DNA of 64,000 bases from Prescottella defluvii (GTDB lineage Bacteria; Actinomycetota; Actinomycetes; Mycobacteriales; Mycobacteriaceae). A program made the position numbers and the translations under genes. A model generated the notes under the pieces. That model was not told where the DNA came from. It made no database searches and worked only from the letters and a program-made list of their open reading frames with translations. Below, one piece after another: positions 39,579-49,021 of the stretch. Where the stretch lies: positions 2,790,001-2,854,000 of the forward strand of contig CP121458.1 in assembly GCA_029690005.1 (NCBI GenBank), in the 5' to 3' direction. Position 1 is the stretch's first letter, and the number at the start of each line of letters is the position of its first letter.

Positions 39579-40572
39579 CACCAAGAACCTCACCTACGCC
39601 GGCGCCGTCAACGAAGCCCTCCGCCGTGCTCTCACCGAAGACCCGACTACCCTCGTGTTCGGCGAGGACGTCGCCGCCCCGGCGGAGTATTCGGTGTCAC
39701 CAAGGGGCTGCGAAAGTCCTTCGGCGACAGAGTGTTCGACACCCCGATCTCCGAGTCGGCGATCCTGGGCGGAGCGATCGGGTCGGCGATGTTCGGCCGA
39801 CGGCCGATCGTCGAGATCATGTGGGCCGACTTCTCCTGGTCGCGCTGGACCAGTTGGTCAACCAGGCCGCCAACGTCCGATACGTGTCCGAGGGCGAACT
39901 GACCGCGCCGATCACCGTGCGGACACAGCAGGGGAGCGCGCCGGGCGCGTGCGCACAGCACTCGCAGAGTCTCGAGGCCCTCTCGCGCACGTACCCGGGC
40001 TCCAGGTGTGTATGCCCGCCACCGCGCAGGACGCTCACGATCTCCTCTTGACCGCGATCCGGTCGGACGATCCCACCATCGTCATCGAGAACCGGACGCT
40101 CTACCACGGCACCAAGGCGCCCGTCGCCCTGGGTGGTCCGGTCCTGCCGCTCGGCGGCGCCGTGACCCGTCGGCCGGGAACCACGATGACGGTGGTCACC
40201 TGGGGTGCGATGCAGTTCCGGGTGCTCGAGGCGGCGGACGCCTTGGCGGCCAAGGGGATCGATCTCGAGGTCATCGATGCCCGGTGGCTGCGTCCCCTCG
40301 ACACGGGCGCGATCAAGCGATCCGTGCAGCGCACCGGCCGTCTCGCGGTTGTCCACGAGGCGCACACCTTCGCCGGTCTCGGCGCGGAAGTCGTTGCGGA
40401 CGTGGTGTGCTCGGGCGTCGAGCTTCGGCGGCCACCGCTGCGCATCGGTGCGCCGGCGGCGCGAATCCCGGCCGCGCCCAGCCTCGTCGACGCAATCGTT
40501 CCCACCGCCGAACGGATCGTCGCCGAGATCGAGTCCGCGCTCGTCGCCGAGGGTGCGGCGGTGTACGCATGA
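39571..40572 (+). CDS. TPP-dependent E1 component, beta subunit, three frameshifts
   Basis: Transketolase-like beta subunit, about 334 aa. It starts [29 protein letters not shown] and passes through [37 protein letters not shown], then [28 protein letters not shown], then [20 protein letters not shown] and [27 protein letters not shown], all standard for PDH/acetoin E1 beta. The segments lie in different frames, with changes near 39683, 39836 and 39985; the first is a lost G in CCCCGGCGG. The ATG at 39571 overlaps the alpha subunit. The three breaks in one conserved gene point to sequence errors. Confidence 0.88.
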   Translation: MPDTKNLTYAGAVNEALRRALTEDPTTLVFGEDVAAPAEYSVSPRGCESPSATECSTPRSPSRRSWAERSGRRCSADGRSSRSCGPTSPGRAGPVGQPGRQRPIRVRGRTDRADHRADTAGERAGRVRTALAESRGPLAHVPGLQVCMPATAQDAHDLLLTAIRSDDPTIVIENRTLYHGTKAPVALGGPVLPLGGAVTRRPGTTMTVVTWGAMQFRVLEAADALAAKGIDLEVIDARWLRPLDTGAIKRSVQRTGRLAVVHEAHTFAGLGAEVVADVVCSGVELRRPPLRIGAPAARIPAAPSLVDAIVPTAERIVAEIESALVAEGAAVYA

Positions 40573-41366
40573 CACCCCGACGCACGGCGGCGGCCACTGC
40601 GATGCCCGCGTTCGCGCCCCTGTTCGCCGCGGGAACCGAATCGGTCCGGGTGCGCTGGCTGTCGCTGGTGTACGAGACCGACGGCGAGGTGCTCGACGCG
40701 ATCCTGCCGGCGCCGCTCGGTCCGGGCGGTCGCCCTCAGGTCGCGGTGTGGATTGCGGAGTTCATCGGGGCGGAGTTCTCGGCCGCGGACGGCACGAAGG
40801 AGGTGCGTCCCGCGTACATGCAGGGCGGCATCTCGGTCCGGTGCCGCCACGACGGTGGGAGCGACGGTGCCTATGCCGTCGGGACCTACGTCGAGGGGCT
40901 GAACCACGGCATACTCGGCCGTGAGCTGTTCGGATTGCCGAAGAAGCAGGCCCGTCGGGTGCAGCTGGACGAGACCCCGGACGGCATCGAGTACTCGATC
41001 CGGAACGCTGCCGGAATCGACCTGGTCGCGGGGCGGGTCGCTCTCGACAGCGCCCGCGCGGCAACCGAACTCGTGCCCGACTGGTTCCCCACCCACTACA
41101 CCCTCAAGCTCATCCCGAGCGCGGAGGGGAATGGATTCGACATCAGCCGTCTCGTCCGGATCCCGTTCGGCTTCGACGTCGAACGCTCCCCGCAGTCGGG
41201 ATCGGCGACGCTGGAGCACCGGCACTGCCCCAGCGACCCACTGCACCTGTTCACCGTCGCGAGCGAGGTCCGGGCGACGTACGGACACGCCCGACTCGAC
41301 ATCGACTACGGCACGTACCTCGACCACGTCACCGACATCCCGACGTTCGGATCACCCGCCTGGTAA
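40569..41366 (+). CDS. acetoacetate decarboxylase family protein
   Basis: A 265-aa beta-barrel protein of the ADC family. The motif GRELFGLPKKQARR (about residue 118) carries the twin lysines, of which one forms the Schiff base in acetoacetate decarboxylase. Further family features are VAVWIAEF, EVRPAYMQGGISVRC and FPTHYTLKLIPS. Related proteins are decarboxylases, aldolases or dehydratases, so the reaction is uncertain. The ATG overlaps the E1 beta stop (ATGA-type), placing it in the same operon. The gene is intact. Confidence 0.85.
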   Translation: MTPRRTAAATAMPAFAPLFAAGTESVRVRWLSLVYETDGEVLDAILPAPLGPGGRPQVAVWIAEFIGAEFSAADGTKEVRPAYMQGGISVRCRHDGGSDGAYAVGTYVEGLNHGILGRELFGLPKKQARRVQLDETPDGIEYSIRNAAGIDLVAGRVALDSARAATELVPDWFPTHYTLKLIPSAEGNGFDISRLVRIPFGFDVERSPQSGSATLEHRHCPSDPLHLFTVASEVRATYGHARLDIDYGTYLDHVTDIPTFGSPAW

Positions 41367-41451
41367 TCCGGTTCCCCCTACCCGTGTCCATGCCGATCGC
41401 AGCCCTACGCCCTCTCCCATCCCCGCGTCATCCCCGACCCAGGAGTGACCT

Positions 41452-42792
41452 ATGTCCCAACTTGCCACCCCCTCAGTTGCGCAGCCGGATTCGGACGTTC
41501 TGTCCCGGCCAAACGTAAGGCGATCATCGCCGCCTGCATCGGGAACTTCCTCGAGTGGTACGAGTTCGTCCTCTACGGCTACTTCGCGGCCACCTTCTCG
41601 GTCCTGTTCTTCGACAAGGGCGATCCCGCAGTCTCGTTGATGCTCACGTTCCTCGTCTTCGGCATCAGCTTCGTCGTTCGTCCCCTGGGCGGGATCTTCT
41701 TCGGCTACATCGGGGATCGGTTCGGCAGGAAGGTGACGCTGTCCGCGATCATCCTGATGATCTCCTTCGCCACCGCGCTCATGGCGGTCGTACCGCCCTA
41801 CGCGAGCATCGGAGTGGCGGCGCCGTTGCTGATCCTGATCCTGCGCTGCGTCCAGGGAATCTCGGCCGGCGGCGAATGGATGGGGGCCGCGGCGTACGTG
41901 GTCGAATCGGCCCCGCGCACCGCCGCGCCTACTACGGCAGCTGGCAGACGATCACCATCTCCCTGGGCATGTTCACCGCCGCATTGAGTTCGCTGATCCT
42001 CACGGCGAGCCTCAGCGCAGACGCCCTGCAGTCCTGGGGTTGGCGGATCCCGTTCCTGCTCGCCCTGCCGCTCGGCATGATCGGTTTGTACATGCGCCTC
42101 AAGCTCGGAGGAGTCCGAGGAATACGCCGAGATGGCCGCGGGTGGCACGCAGGAGCGGTCCCGCTGCTGAGTGCGCTCCGGGAGAACTGGCGCTCGATCC
42201 TGCTGGTGTGCGGTCTCGTGTGCGCGCCCACCATGTGCACCTACGTCCTGCTGGTGTACGGCCCCACCTTCTTCATCACCGAACTGCACATCGAATCGTC
42301 GGCGGCCCGGGGGCCGGCCTGGTCGCCATGCTCTTCCTGGTCGTCATGGTCGTCACCTTCGCACGGCTGTGTGATCGCTTGGGCCGCAGGCCTTTCCTGC
42401 TCTGGGGCGCGGCCTGGGTGGTCGTCACCACCCCGATCGGCTTCCTGCTGATCCACCAGCGTTCGTTCGGGACGGTGCTCCTCGGCATCGTGCTGATCCT
42501 GATCGGCGATGCGATGATGCTTGCGCCTCAGCCGGCCCTCTTCTCCGAACTGTTCCCGACCTCCCGGCGCTACAGCGGCCTCGCCATCGGCTACAACCTG
42601 GGCGTCGTCCTCTTCGGCGGCGCGGGCCCGCTCATTGCGACCGCGCTCGTCAACTACACCCACTCCACCTACGCGCCGGCCGCGTATCTCGCCGCGGGTG
42701 CGCTCGTCAGCCTGCTCGCAGCACTCGTCACACCCGAGACGCTCGGCGTCTCGCTCCGCACCGGCAAGGCGCCCGAGGAGGTGACGTCGTGA
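41452..42792 (+). CDS. MHS family (MFS) organic acid:H+ symporter, about five frameshifts
   Basis: Membrane transporter of about 447 aa. The metabolite:H+ symporter signature is clear: IGNFLEWYEFVLYGYFAATFSVLFF, then FLVFGISFVVRPLGGIFFGYIGDRFGRK (MFS motif A), RCVQGISAGGEWMGAAAY, YYGSWQTITISLGMFTAALSS and WGWRIPFLLALPLGMIGLYMRLKL. The C-terminal half runs LLSALRENWRSILLVCG to VTPETLGVSLRTG. The frame changes near 41515, 41930, 42108, 42155 and 42305. Relatives import shikimate, 2-oxoglutarate, proline/betaine or dicarboxylates, so it probably imports the substrate of the island's pathway. Its TGA overlaps the GTG of the next gene. Confidence 0.85.
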
Positions 42793-43788
42793 TCGCTGCC
42801 ACGCATGCGGGCAGCCGGGCGTGGCCGGGATGGGCGTCACCGAGTTGCCGACTCCGAGCCCCGCCTCCGGGGAGGTTCGGGTGGCCGTCGCCGCGGCCGG
42901 ACTCAACCGTCACGAGTTGTTCCTGATCGACCGGCGCGACGAGAACTCCGCGCCGCTGGTCATCGGTGCCGACGGTGTGGGGACGATCGACGCGGTCGGG
43001 GCCGGCGTCGACGGTCGGCTCCGCGGCCGCTCCGTGCTGATCAACCCCTGCCTCGGCTGGCCCCGCACGGACGAGGTTCCTGAGGTCCCGGAGATTCTCG
43101 GAGGTCCTCGACCGGGAACGTTCGCCGAGTTCGTGTGCGTGCCGGAACGAAACGTCCACCCGGTGCCGGCGCATCTGTCCGTGCACGAAGCGGCCGCGCT
43201 CGGACTGGCCGGGCTGACTGCCTACCGCGGGCTCTTCTGAGGGCGCGTCTGCGTGCCGGCGAACACGTCGTCATCACCGGAATCAGCGGTGGAGTGGCGC
43301 CCATCGCACTGGCGATGGCGGTCGCGGCGGGTGCCGAGGTGACGGTGACCAGTCGCAGCCGCGATGCCGCCGATCGTGCGCTCCAACTGGGTGCCGCCCA
43401 TGCTGTCGTCGGGAGCGAGCGCTTCGACTCGGCGCTCACCCGGCCCGCCGACGTGGTGTTCGACAGCGTCGGAGCCGCGGCGTTCGCAGCCGCCGTCCGC
43501 GCCCTCCGTCCGGGCGGGCGGCTCATCACGTTCGGTGCCACGACCGGGGCGGATGTTCCGATGTCGTTGCGGGAGATCTTCTTCCGTCAGATCGAGATCA
43601 TCGGCACCTCGATGGGCAGCGAGGAGGAGTTCGCGGACATGCTCGACTTCGTGGTGCGGCACTCGATCCGCCCCGTCGTCGACTCGGTCCGACCACTCAC
43701 GGATGTACCGTCGGCGCTCGCGGAGATGGCGGACGCCGGCGGCTTCGGCAAGATCGTTTTCTCCACTGAAAGGAAGATCGACTCGTGA
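42789..43788 (+). CDS. zinc-type alcohol dehydrogenase/quinone oxidoreductase-like protein, two frameshifts
   Basis: MDR-superfamily NAD(P)H-dependent oxidoreductase of about 334 aa. The N-terminal GroES-like domain reads GEVRVAVAAAGLNRHELFLIDRR and VIGADGVGTIDAVGAGV, and the Rossmann domain starts at HVVITGISGGVAPIALAMAVAAGAEVTVTSRS. The catalytic-zinc cysteine and histidine pattern is incomplete, so it may act as a zinc-free enone or quinone reductase. Frame changes near 42812 (lost G in GCGGGCAGCC) and 43235. The GTG start overlaps the MHS stop and the stop overlaps the RidA start. Confidence 0.82.
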
Positions 43789-44189
43789 ACTACTTCGATC
43801 CGGCGAACGTGGCACCCCCGATGGGCAAGTTCAGCCACGTCGCCGTCGTCCCGGCCGGGCACCGACTGGCGTTCGTCTCCGGACAGGTCGGCGCCGACGC
43901 GACCGGCGCGATCGTGCCGGGCGGGTGCCGGGCCCAGGCAGCCCGGACGTTCGAGAACCTCGAGGCCATTCTCGATGCTCTCGGTGTCGGTCCGGACAAG
44001 ATCGTGAAGATGCTCACCGTCCTCGTCGGAGAGGACTCGTTCCGCGAGTTCGCCCTCGCCCGCGACGAGGTGTTCGCCCGGTGGTACCCCGACGGCGTCT
44101 ATCCGGCGCACTCCGCCGCGGTGGTCGCCGCTCTCGCGGCGCCGGAACTCGCGGTCGAGATCGAGGCAGTGGTGGCGATCCCGGAATGA
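43785..44189 (+). CDS. RidA/YjgF family protein
   Basis: A 134-aa protein of the Rid family, trimeric enzymes that hydrolyse reactive enamine/imine intermediates from PLP enzymes and amino acid oxidation. Family features are HRLAFVSGQVGADATGAIV, QAARTFENLEAILDALGVGPDKIVKMLTVLV and the C-terminal LAVEIEAVVAIPE. The region that in canonical RidA reads ARSxV and carries the catalytic arginine reads AHSAAVVAAL here, so the arginine seems to be replaced by histidine; Rid subfamilies without it lack imine deaminase activity. It overlaps both neighbours by 4 nt. Confidence 0.88.
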   Translation: MNYFDPANVAPPMGKFSHVAVVPAGHRLAFVSGQVGADATGAIVPGGCRAQAARTFENLEAILDALGVGPDKIVKMLTVLVGEDSFREFALARDEVFARWYPDGVYPAHSAAVVAALAAPELAVEIEAVVAIPE

Positions 44190-45283
44190 ATCACTCGGAG
44201 TTCAGGGCACTGTTTCCCGCACTGGGCGAACGGATCTGGCTCGACACACCGGGAGCGCCACCCGCCGCGCTCCCGGTGACCGCGGCCGTCACCAAGGCGC
44301 TGGAGGACTGGACCTCCGGGACGTTCGACTGGCTCGACTGGGACGGCGCCGCGCCCGCGCCCGTGAACTGTTCGCCGACTACATCGGGGTGGAAGCCGAA
44401 ACCGTCGCCACGCTGGGTTCGCTCTCGGAAGCGGCCGCGACGGTGGCCCAGTCGATTCCCGGCGGCGAGATCGTCGTGGCCGAGGACGAGTTCCGGAGCA
44501 ATCTCTATCCGTGGATGCGGCTGCTCGGTGACCACGCCGGGTCCGTGTCGCACCTCGGGTTGCCGGACGGTCGCGCACCGACGCGCTGCTCGACGCGATC
44601 GGTCCCGGAACCGCGCTCGTCGCGGTGAGCGAGGTCATCACGCTGGACGGAGAGCGTGCCGATCTGGCGGCGCTGCGGCGAGCGACGGACGAGGTGGGCG
44701 CGCGCCTGTTCGTGAACGTCGCACAGACGCTGGGAGTCCTCGACAGCCGGCTCGACGAACTCGCGGCGGATTACGTTGCGGTCCACGGGTACAAGTGGAT
44801 GCTCTGTCCCGCGGGACGGCGTGGTTGGTGGCGCGGCCGGATCGGGTCGCGGACCTGCGGCCGCTGGCACCGAGTTGGAAGAGCACGGGCAGTCCGCAGG
44901 GCTATTTCGGTGGCGGCTACCGGGAGGCGTCCGACGCGTCCCGATGCGACACGTCTCCTGCGTGGCTGTCGTGGATCGGCGCCGAGGCGGCGCTGCCGGT
45001 TCTGTCGGGCCTCGACCGTGCCGCGACGCAGGCGCACTGCCTCGGCCTGGCGCAACGGTTCCGGGACGAAGCGGCAGCTCTCGGGTGCGTCGACGCCAAC
45101 GTGGCTGCGCCGTCGCACATCGTGGCTGTCGATGTCCCGGACGGAGCGCGAACGGCGGAATCGCTTCACCGGCGCGGCGTCGTCGCGACGGTGACCGGCA
45201 ATCGGCTCCGCGTAGGCTTCCACTTCTTCGACGACGAGGACGATCTGGAGGCTGTGGTGGACGCGATCCGACGCGTGCTGTGA
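44186..45283 (+). CDS. class V aminotransferase-fold PLP enzyme, three frameshifts
   Basis: PLP enzyme of about 366 aa resembling kynureninase, selenocysteine lyase or CsdA-type proteins. It starts FRALFPALGERIWLDTPGAPP, continues with EAAATVAQSIPGGEIVVAEDEFRSNLYPW and DEVGARLFVNVAQTLGVLD, has the PLP lysine in DYVAVHGYKWMLCPAG and ends with VVATVTGNRLRVGFHFFDDEDDLEAVVDAI. Frame changes near 44358, 44575 and 44808. The ATG overlaps the RidA stop. As last gene of the operon it may cleave or transaminate the intermediate whose enamine products RidA relatives handle. Confidence 0.83.
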   Translation: MNHSEFRALFPALGERIWLDTPGAPPAALPVTAAVTKALEDWTSGTFDWLDWDGAAPAPVNCSPTTSGWKPKPSPRWVRSRKRPRRWPSRFPAARSSWPRTSSGAISIRGCGCSVTTPGPCRTSGCRTVAHRRAARRDRSRNRARRGERGHHAGRRACRSGGAAASDGRGGRAPVRERRTDAGSPRQPARRTRGGLRCGPRVQVDALSRGTAWLVARPDRVADLRPLAPSWKSTGSPQGYFGGGYREASDASRCDTSPAWLSWIGAEAALPVLSGLDRAATQAHCLGLAQRFRDEAAALGCVDANVAAPSHIVAVDVPDGARTAESLHRRGVVATVTGNRLRVGFHFFDDEDDLEAVVDAIRRVL

Positions 45284-45290
45284 CGACGCG

Positions 45291-45859
45291 TCACGGCGCC
45301 GGCAGGAAGGCGCCACGGATGAGCTGGAGCACCGCCGTCGAGAAGTCCTGTCCGCCATTGCCGGTCGCGAGCCGCCGCAGCTGCAGCCCGGCGATTGTCG
45401 CCACCAGGGTGGGGGCCAGTGACTCCGGGTTAGGGATACCGAGCGCCGTCAGGATCGTCACGGTCAGCTCGTCGTACGCGGTGAAGCACTCGTCGGCGGC
45501 GTCCCGGAGCTCCGGGTCGCGCCCTGCCTGGATGTAGAGCTCGAACGGCGCGATCCGCTCCGCCGAGAACGCCAGATCGTGTGCCACCCGCTCGGTGAGC
45601 TCGGCGGCGTCCTCGAGGCTGAGCCCGTTGTCGCGGTAGCTCTCCGCGATCTCTCGCAGCCGCGCGGTCTCCTCCGCTACGAAGCCGGTCAATGCGGCCC
45701 GCAGCAATTCGGACTGGGATGTGAAGTGGTAGGTGACCGATCCGAGAGACACCCCGCTTCCGCGGCGATGCGCCGATTGGTCACGGCCGGAACGCCCTCC
45801 GTACCGACGATGTGCAGCGCCGCAGCAAGAAGGCGATCACGAACGGACGTCGACCCCAT
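45291..45859 (-). CDS. TetR family regulator downstream of the amidase, frameshifted
   Basis: A regulator of about 189 aa. The N-terminus reads VRDRLLAAALHIVGTEGVPAVTNRRIAAEAG and, after a frame change near 45753 (GCGGGGTGT for an expected five-G run), continues VSLGSVTYHFTSQSELLRAAL, a complete TetR helix-turn-helix; the remainder is a ligand-binding domain. The ATG at 45859 lies 3 nt after the amidase stop, so it is the second gene of an amidase operon. It probably binds the palindrome at 47313-47330 upstream of the amidase. Confidence 0.84.
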
Positions 45860-45862
45860 CTG

Positions 45863-47293
45863 TCACCACCACCGTGCCGGTCGGTGGATGTGCCACTGCT
45901 CGACCGACTCGAGTTGGGCAGCAAGGGAAACCAGGAGCGGCTCGGCACTGTCGTGGCCCATAAGCTGGACGCCGATCGGGAGACCGTCGGCGGTGAAGCC
46001 GGCGGGCACGTTCACGCTGGGCCACCCGAGGATGTTCCACGGCCACGTGTACGGACACGCGGCCGTGATCACCTTGTCGGTCTCGATCCCGCCGATCGCG
46101 TCCATCGCATCCACCGACGGAGGGGGAGTCGCGGTCGTGGGCGCGAGGATCACGTCGTAGTCGTCGAAGATCGCGCCGATCCGGCGTCGCATGCGGGGTT
46201 CGGCGGCCCGGGCCGCGCGAAGAGGCCACCCGGACAGCAGACGCCCGGTTCGGGCATTGGCGCGTGTGCGCGCATCGACGAGCGTGGGATCGGGAACTTG
46301 ACCGAGCCACGCGTCGACGCCGGCGAGTGAGCGGGGAAGGAAGTCGAGCCCCAACAGGATTCCGTACTGGGGGTCGTCGACGACGACGTTGTGCCCGAGC
46401 TGGCGCAGGGCGTCTGCGGTGCGGCCGACGGCGGCGCGGATCTCCGGGTGCAGCGCAGTCGGGGTCGCGGTGAATGGGATCCGCAGCGACAGCGCGATCC
46501 GCAGCCGTCCCGGGTCGCGGCCGACAGCGTCGCGCACCGTGACCGGCTGCGGCTTGTGTAGGTCGCCGTCGTGGTTGCCGGCGACGACGTCGAACAGCAG
46601 TGCCGCGTCGGCGACAGTGCGTGCCAACGGGCCGTTGACGGTGATGCCGTGGAATGCCTCGGCCTCGGGCCACGTCGAGATGCGGCCACGTTGCGGCTTG
46701 ATCCCGACCAGGTGGGTCCAGGCGGCGGGGATGCGGATAGATCCGGCCCCGTCCGATCCGATCGCGGCGGGGACGAGGCCGGCCGCGACCGCTGCCGCGC
46801 TGCCGCCCGACGACCCACCCGGGGTGCGTCCGCCATCCCACGGGTTGCGGGTGTGGCCGAACGCGCTGCCCCCGGTGAACGGCCACTGGCCCAGTTCGGG
46901 GCTGTTCGTCTTACCGACGATCACAGCGCCGGCCGCCCGCAGTCGACGGACGACTTCGGAATCGGAGGTCTTCACGGGAAAGTCGCCCGGGCAACCGAAG
47001 GCCGTGGGTTCGCCGGTCACGTCGACGTCGTCCTTCACTGCGATCGGGACGCCCAGCAGTGGAAGTCGCTCCCCGGCCGCCAGGCGGCGGTCGGCCTCGG
47101 CGGCCTCGGCGAGCGCGGCAGTTCGGCGCACGACGCGGAACGCGTTGAGGGAGGGTTGGCTGGCCTCGATCCGATCCAGCACTGCGGTGACCGCGTCGAC
47201 CGACGTCGTGCGGCCGTCCGCGAGGGCCGCCCTCTGTTCGTCGAGTCCAGGTGCGTACTGGTTGACGCCATGTTCACGCGGTTCAGTGGTCAT
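45863..47293 (-). CDS. amidase signature family hydrolase (AmiA2-like)
   Basis: A 476-aa amidase with the Ser-cisSer-Lys triad: the lysine in LLGVPIAVKDDVDVTGEPTAFG (about residue 80) and the serines in RTPGGSSGGSAAAVAAGLVPAAIGSDGAGSIRIPAAW. It hydrolyses amides to carboxylate and ammonia or amine; the substrate is unknown. M. tuberculosis amiA2 (Rv2363) lies between era and recO, matching this position apart from the inserted island. The ATG at 47293 is preceded by a perfect 18-bp palindrome, and a TetR gene follows 3 nt after the stop. The gene is intact. Confidence 0.9.
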   Translation of the reverse strand: MTTEPREHGVNQYAPGLDEQRAALADGRTTSVDAVTAVLDRIEASQPSLNAFRVVRRTAALAEAAEADRRLAAGERLPLLGVPIAVKDDVDVTGEPTAFGCPGDFPVKTSDSEVVRRLRAAGAVIVGKTNSPELGQWPFTGGSAFGHTRNPWDGGRTPGGSSGGSAAAVAAGLVPAAIGSDGAGSIRIPAAWTHLVGIKPQRGRISTWPEAEAFHGITVNGPLARTVADAALLFDVVAGNHDGDLHKPQPVTVRDAVGRDPGRLRIALSLRIPFTATPTALHPEIRAAVGRTADALRQLGHNVVVDDPQYGILLGLDFLPRSLAGVDAWLGQVPDPTLVDARTRANARTGRLLSGWPLRAARAAEPRMRRRIGAIFDDYDVILAPTTATPPPSVDAMDAIGGIETDKVITAACPYTWPWNILGWPSVNVPAGFTADGLPIGVQLMGHDSAEPLLVSLAAQLESVEQWHIHRPARWW

Positions 47294-47312
47294 ATCCGCC
47301 TCGTCAGACAGT

Positions 47313-47330
47313 TGTTCGTTCGAACGAACA
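47313..47330. promoter_or_regulatory. palindromic operator upstream of the amidase
   Basis: TGTTCGTTCGAACGAACA at 47313-47330 is a perfect 18-bp palindrome 20 bp upstream of the amidase ATG. It is the natural binding site for the TetR protein encoded at the end of the amidase operon, implying autoregulation. Confidence 0.72.
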
Positions 47331-47413
47331 GTAACGTGTTGCAGTTGCCGTGGGGCCGGTTTCGGCGGACGCGCCTGTCCGATCCCGTCGGGGCGCCGTG
47401 GGAGACTGGGCAC

Positions 47414-48230
47414 GTGAGGTTGTACCGGGACTATGCGGTGGTGCTGCGCCAGCACAAGCTGGGCGAGGCCGATCGCATCGTGACCCTGCTGACCAGGCAG
47501 CACGGGCTGGTCCGCGCGGTCGCCGAGGGGGTGCGGCGGACCAAATCCAAGTTCGGTGCCCGGCTCGAGCCGTTCGCGCACATCGACGTGCAGTTGCATC
47601 CCGGGCGCAGCCTCGACGTCGTCACTCAGGTGAGCACCGTCGACGCGTTCGGGGCCGACATCGTCGACGACTACGGCCGCTACACCACCGCCTGCGCGAT
47701 CCTTCGAGACCGCCGAGCGACTGGCCGGCGAGGAACGGGCCCCGCGCCGCGACTGCACAGCCTCACTGTCGGGGCGCTCCGGGCGGTGGGGGAGCAGACC
47801 CGGCCCGCCGAGATGATCCTCGACGCCTACCTGCTGCGGGCGATGGGCTACGCGGGTTGGGCTCCGGCCCTGACCGACTGTGCGCGCTGCGCGGCGCCGG
47901 GCCCGCACCGTGCGTTCCACGTCGCCGCAGGTGGCGCCGTGTGCGTGCACTGTCGCCCGCCCGGCTCGGCCACGCCGTCGCCCGGGGTGCTCGACTTCAT
48001 GGACGCACTCGCGCACGGGCAGTGGAAGGACGCCGGGACCGCGACCCCCGCGATGCGCAGCCAGGCCAGCGGGCTCATCGCCGCGCACCTGCAGCGGCAC
48101 CTCGAACGGCAACTACGGCACGCTGCCCCTGATCGAACGATCCCGACCGCATGCGGCGGTGGGGGACACCGAGGCGGTCAGGCAGGATGGGGAGCGTGAT
48201 TCGACGACGCGAACCGCAAGCTCAGCCTGA
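47414..48230 (+). CDS. recO: DNA repair protein RecO, three frameshifts
   Basis: RecO loads RecA on SSB-coated DNA in the RecFOR pathway and anneals single strands. The OB-fold N-terminus reads [53 protein letters not shown]. The central helical domain carries [14 protein letters not shown] and VCVHCRPPG, a zinc-binding pair, and the C-terminus ends near [12 protein letters not shown]. Frame changes near 47703 and 47745 compensate ([14 protein letters not shown] between them), and a third lies near 48110. Total about 270 aa. The last 35 nt overlap the uppS start. A GAGACT box 6 nt before the GTG suggests a leaderless start. Confidence 0.87.
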
Positions 48231-48993
48231 TCGGGTGATCCGCCCGCCCGCCCCGCACCCGTCGGGTGCCCGTCCGCCCATCCTCCAGCCCGAGTTGATC
48301 CCCAACCATGTGGCTCTCGTGATGGACGGCAACGGACGGTGGGCGCAGGAGCGCGGACTGCCCCGCACCGCGGGACACGAGCGCGGCGAGGACGTCCTCA
48401 TGGACACCGTCGGCGGCTGCATCGAGATCGGCGTGAAGTGGCTGTCCGCGTACGCGTTCTCCACCGAGAACTGGAAGCGCAGTCCCGACGAGGTCAAGTT
48501 CCTCATGGGCTTCAACCGCGACGTCATCCGCCGTCGTCGCGACGAGATGCACGAGATGGGTGTGCGGGTCCGGTGGGCAGGGCGCCGACCTCGCCTGTGG
48601 CGCAGCGTCATCAAGGAGCTCGAGATCGCCGAGGAGCTCACCAAGGACAACACCGTGATGACGCTGACCATGTGCGTCAACTACGGTGGCCGGGCCGAGA
48701 TCGTCGATGCCGCACGGGAAATCGCCCGCCGTGCCGCTGCCGGTGAGATCGATCCCGAGAAGATCTCGGAGGCCTCGTTCTCGAAGTACCTCGACGAGCC
48801 GGACATGCCGGACGTCGATATGTTCCTGCGCCCCTCCGGTGAGCAGCGGACGTCGAACTTCCTCATCTGGCAGGCGGCGTACGCCGAGATGGTGTTTCAG
48901 GAGAAGCTGTTTCCCGACTTCGACCGCCGCGACCTGTGGGCGGCGTGCGTGGAGTACGCGTCGCGTGACCGGCGGTTTGGCGGAGTCAAATGA
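48196..48993 (+). CDS. uppS: undecaprenyl (decaprenyl) diphosphate synthase
   Basis: Cis-prenyltransferase that builds the long-chain polyprenyl diphosphate carrier for peptidoglycan and arabinogalactan synthesis at the membrane; the mycobacterial homologue Rv2361c makes decaprenyl diphosphate. The 265-aa product has [25 protein letters not shown] (catalytic Asp), [27 protein letters not shown] and [23 protein letters not shown] use the GTG at 48196 with GGATGGGG upstream; the ATG at 48187 is an alternative. It overlaps the end of recO. The frame is intact. Confidence 0.95.
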   Translation: MIRRREPQAQPDRVIRPPAPHPSGARPPILQPELIPNHVALVMDGNGRWAQERGLPRTAGHERGEDVLMDTVGGCIEIGVKWLSAYAFSTENWKRSPDEVKFLMGFNRDVIRRRRDEMHEMGVRVRWAGRRPRLWRSVIKELEIAEELTKDNTVMTLTMCVNYGGRAEIVDAAREIARRAAAGEIDPEKISEASFSKYLDEPDMPDVDMFLRPSGEQRTSNFLIWQAAYAEMVFQEKLFPDFDRRDLWAACVEYASRDRRFGGVK

Positions 48994-49021
48994 TCCAGCA
49001 CAGTGGGGGAGTGAAGTACCA

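Noticed and set aside
41452..42792. Programmed ribosomal frameshifting in the many broken genes
   Set aside because: The breaks have no common slippery heptamer, occur up to five times in one gene and affect unrelated families, which fits homopolymer errors instead.
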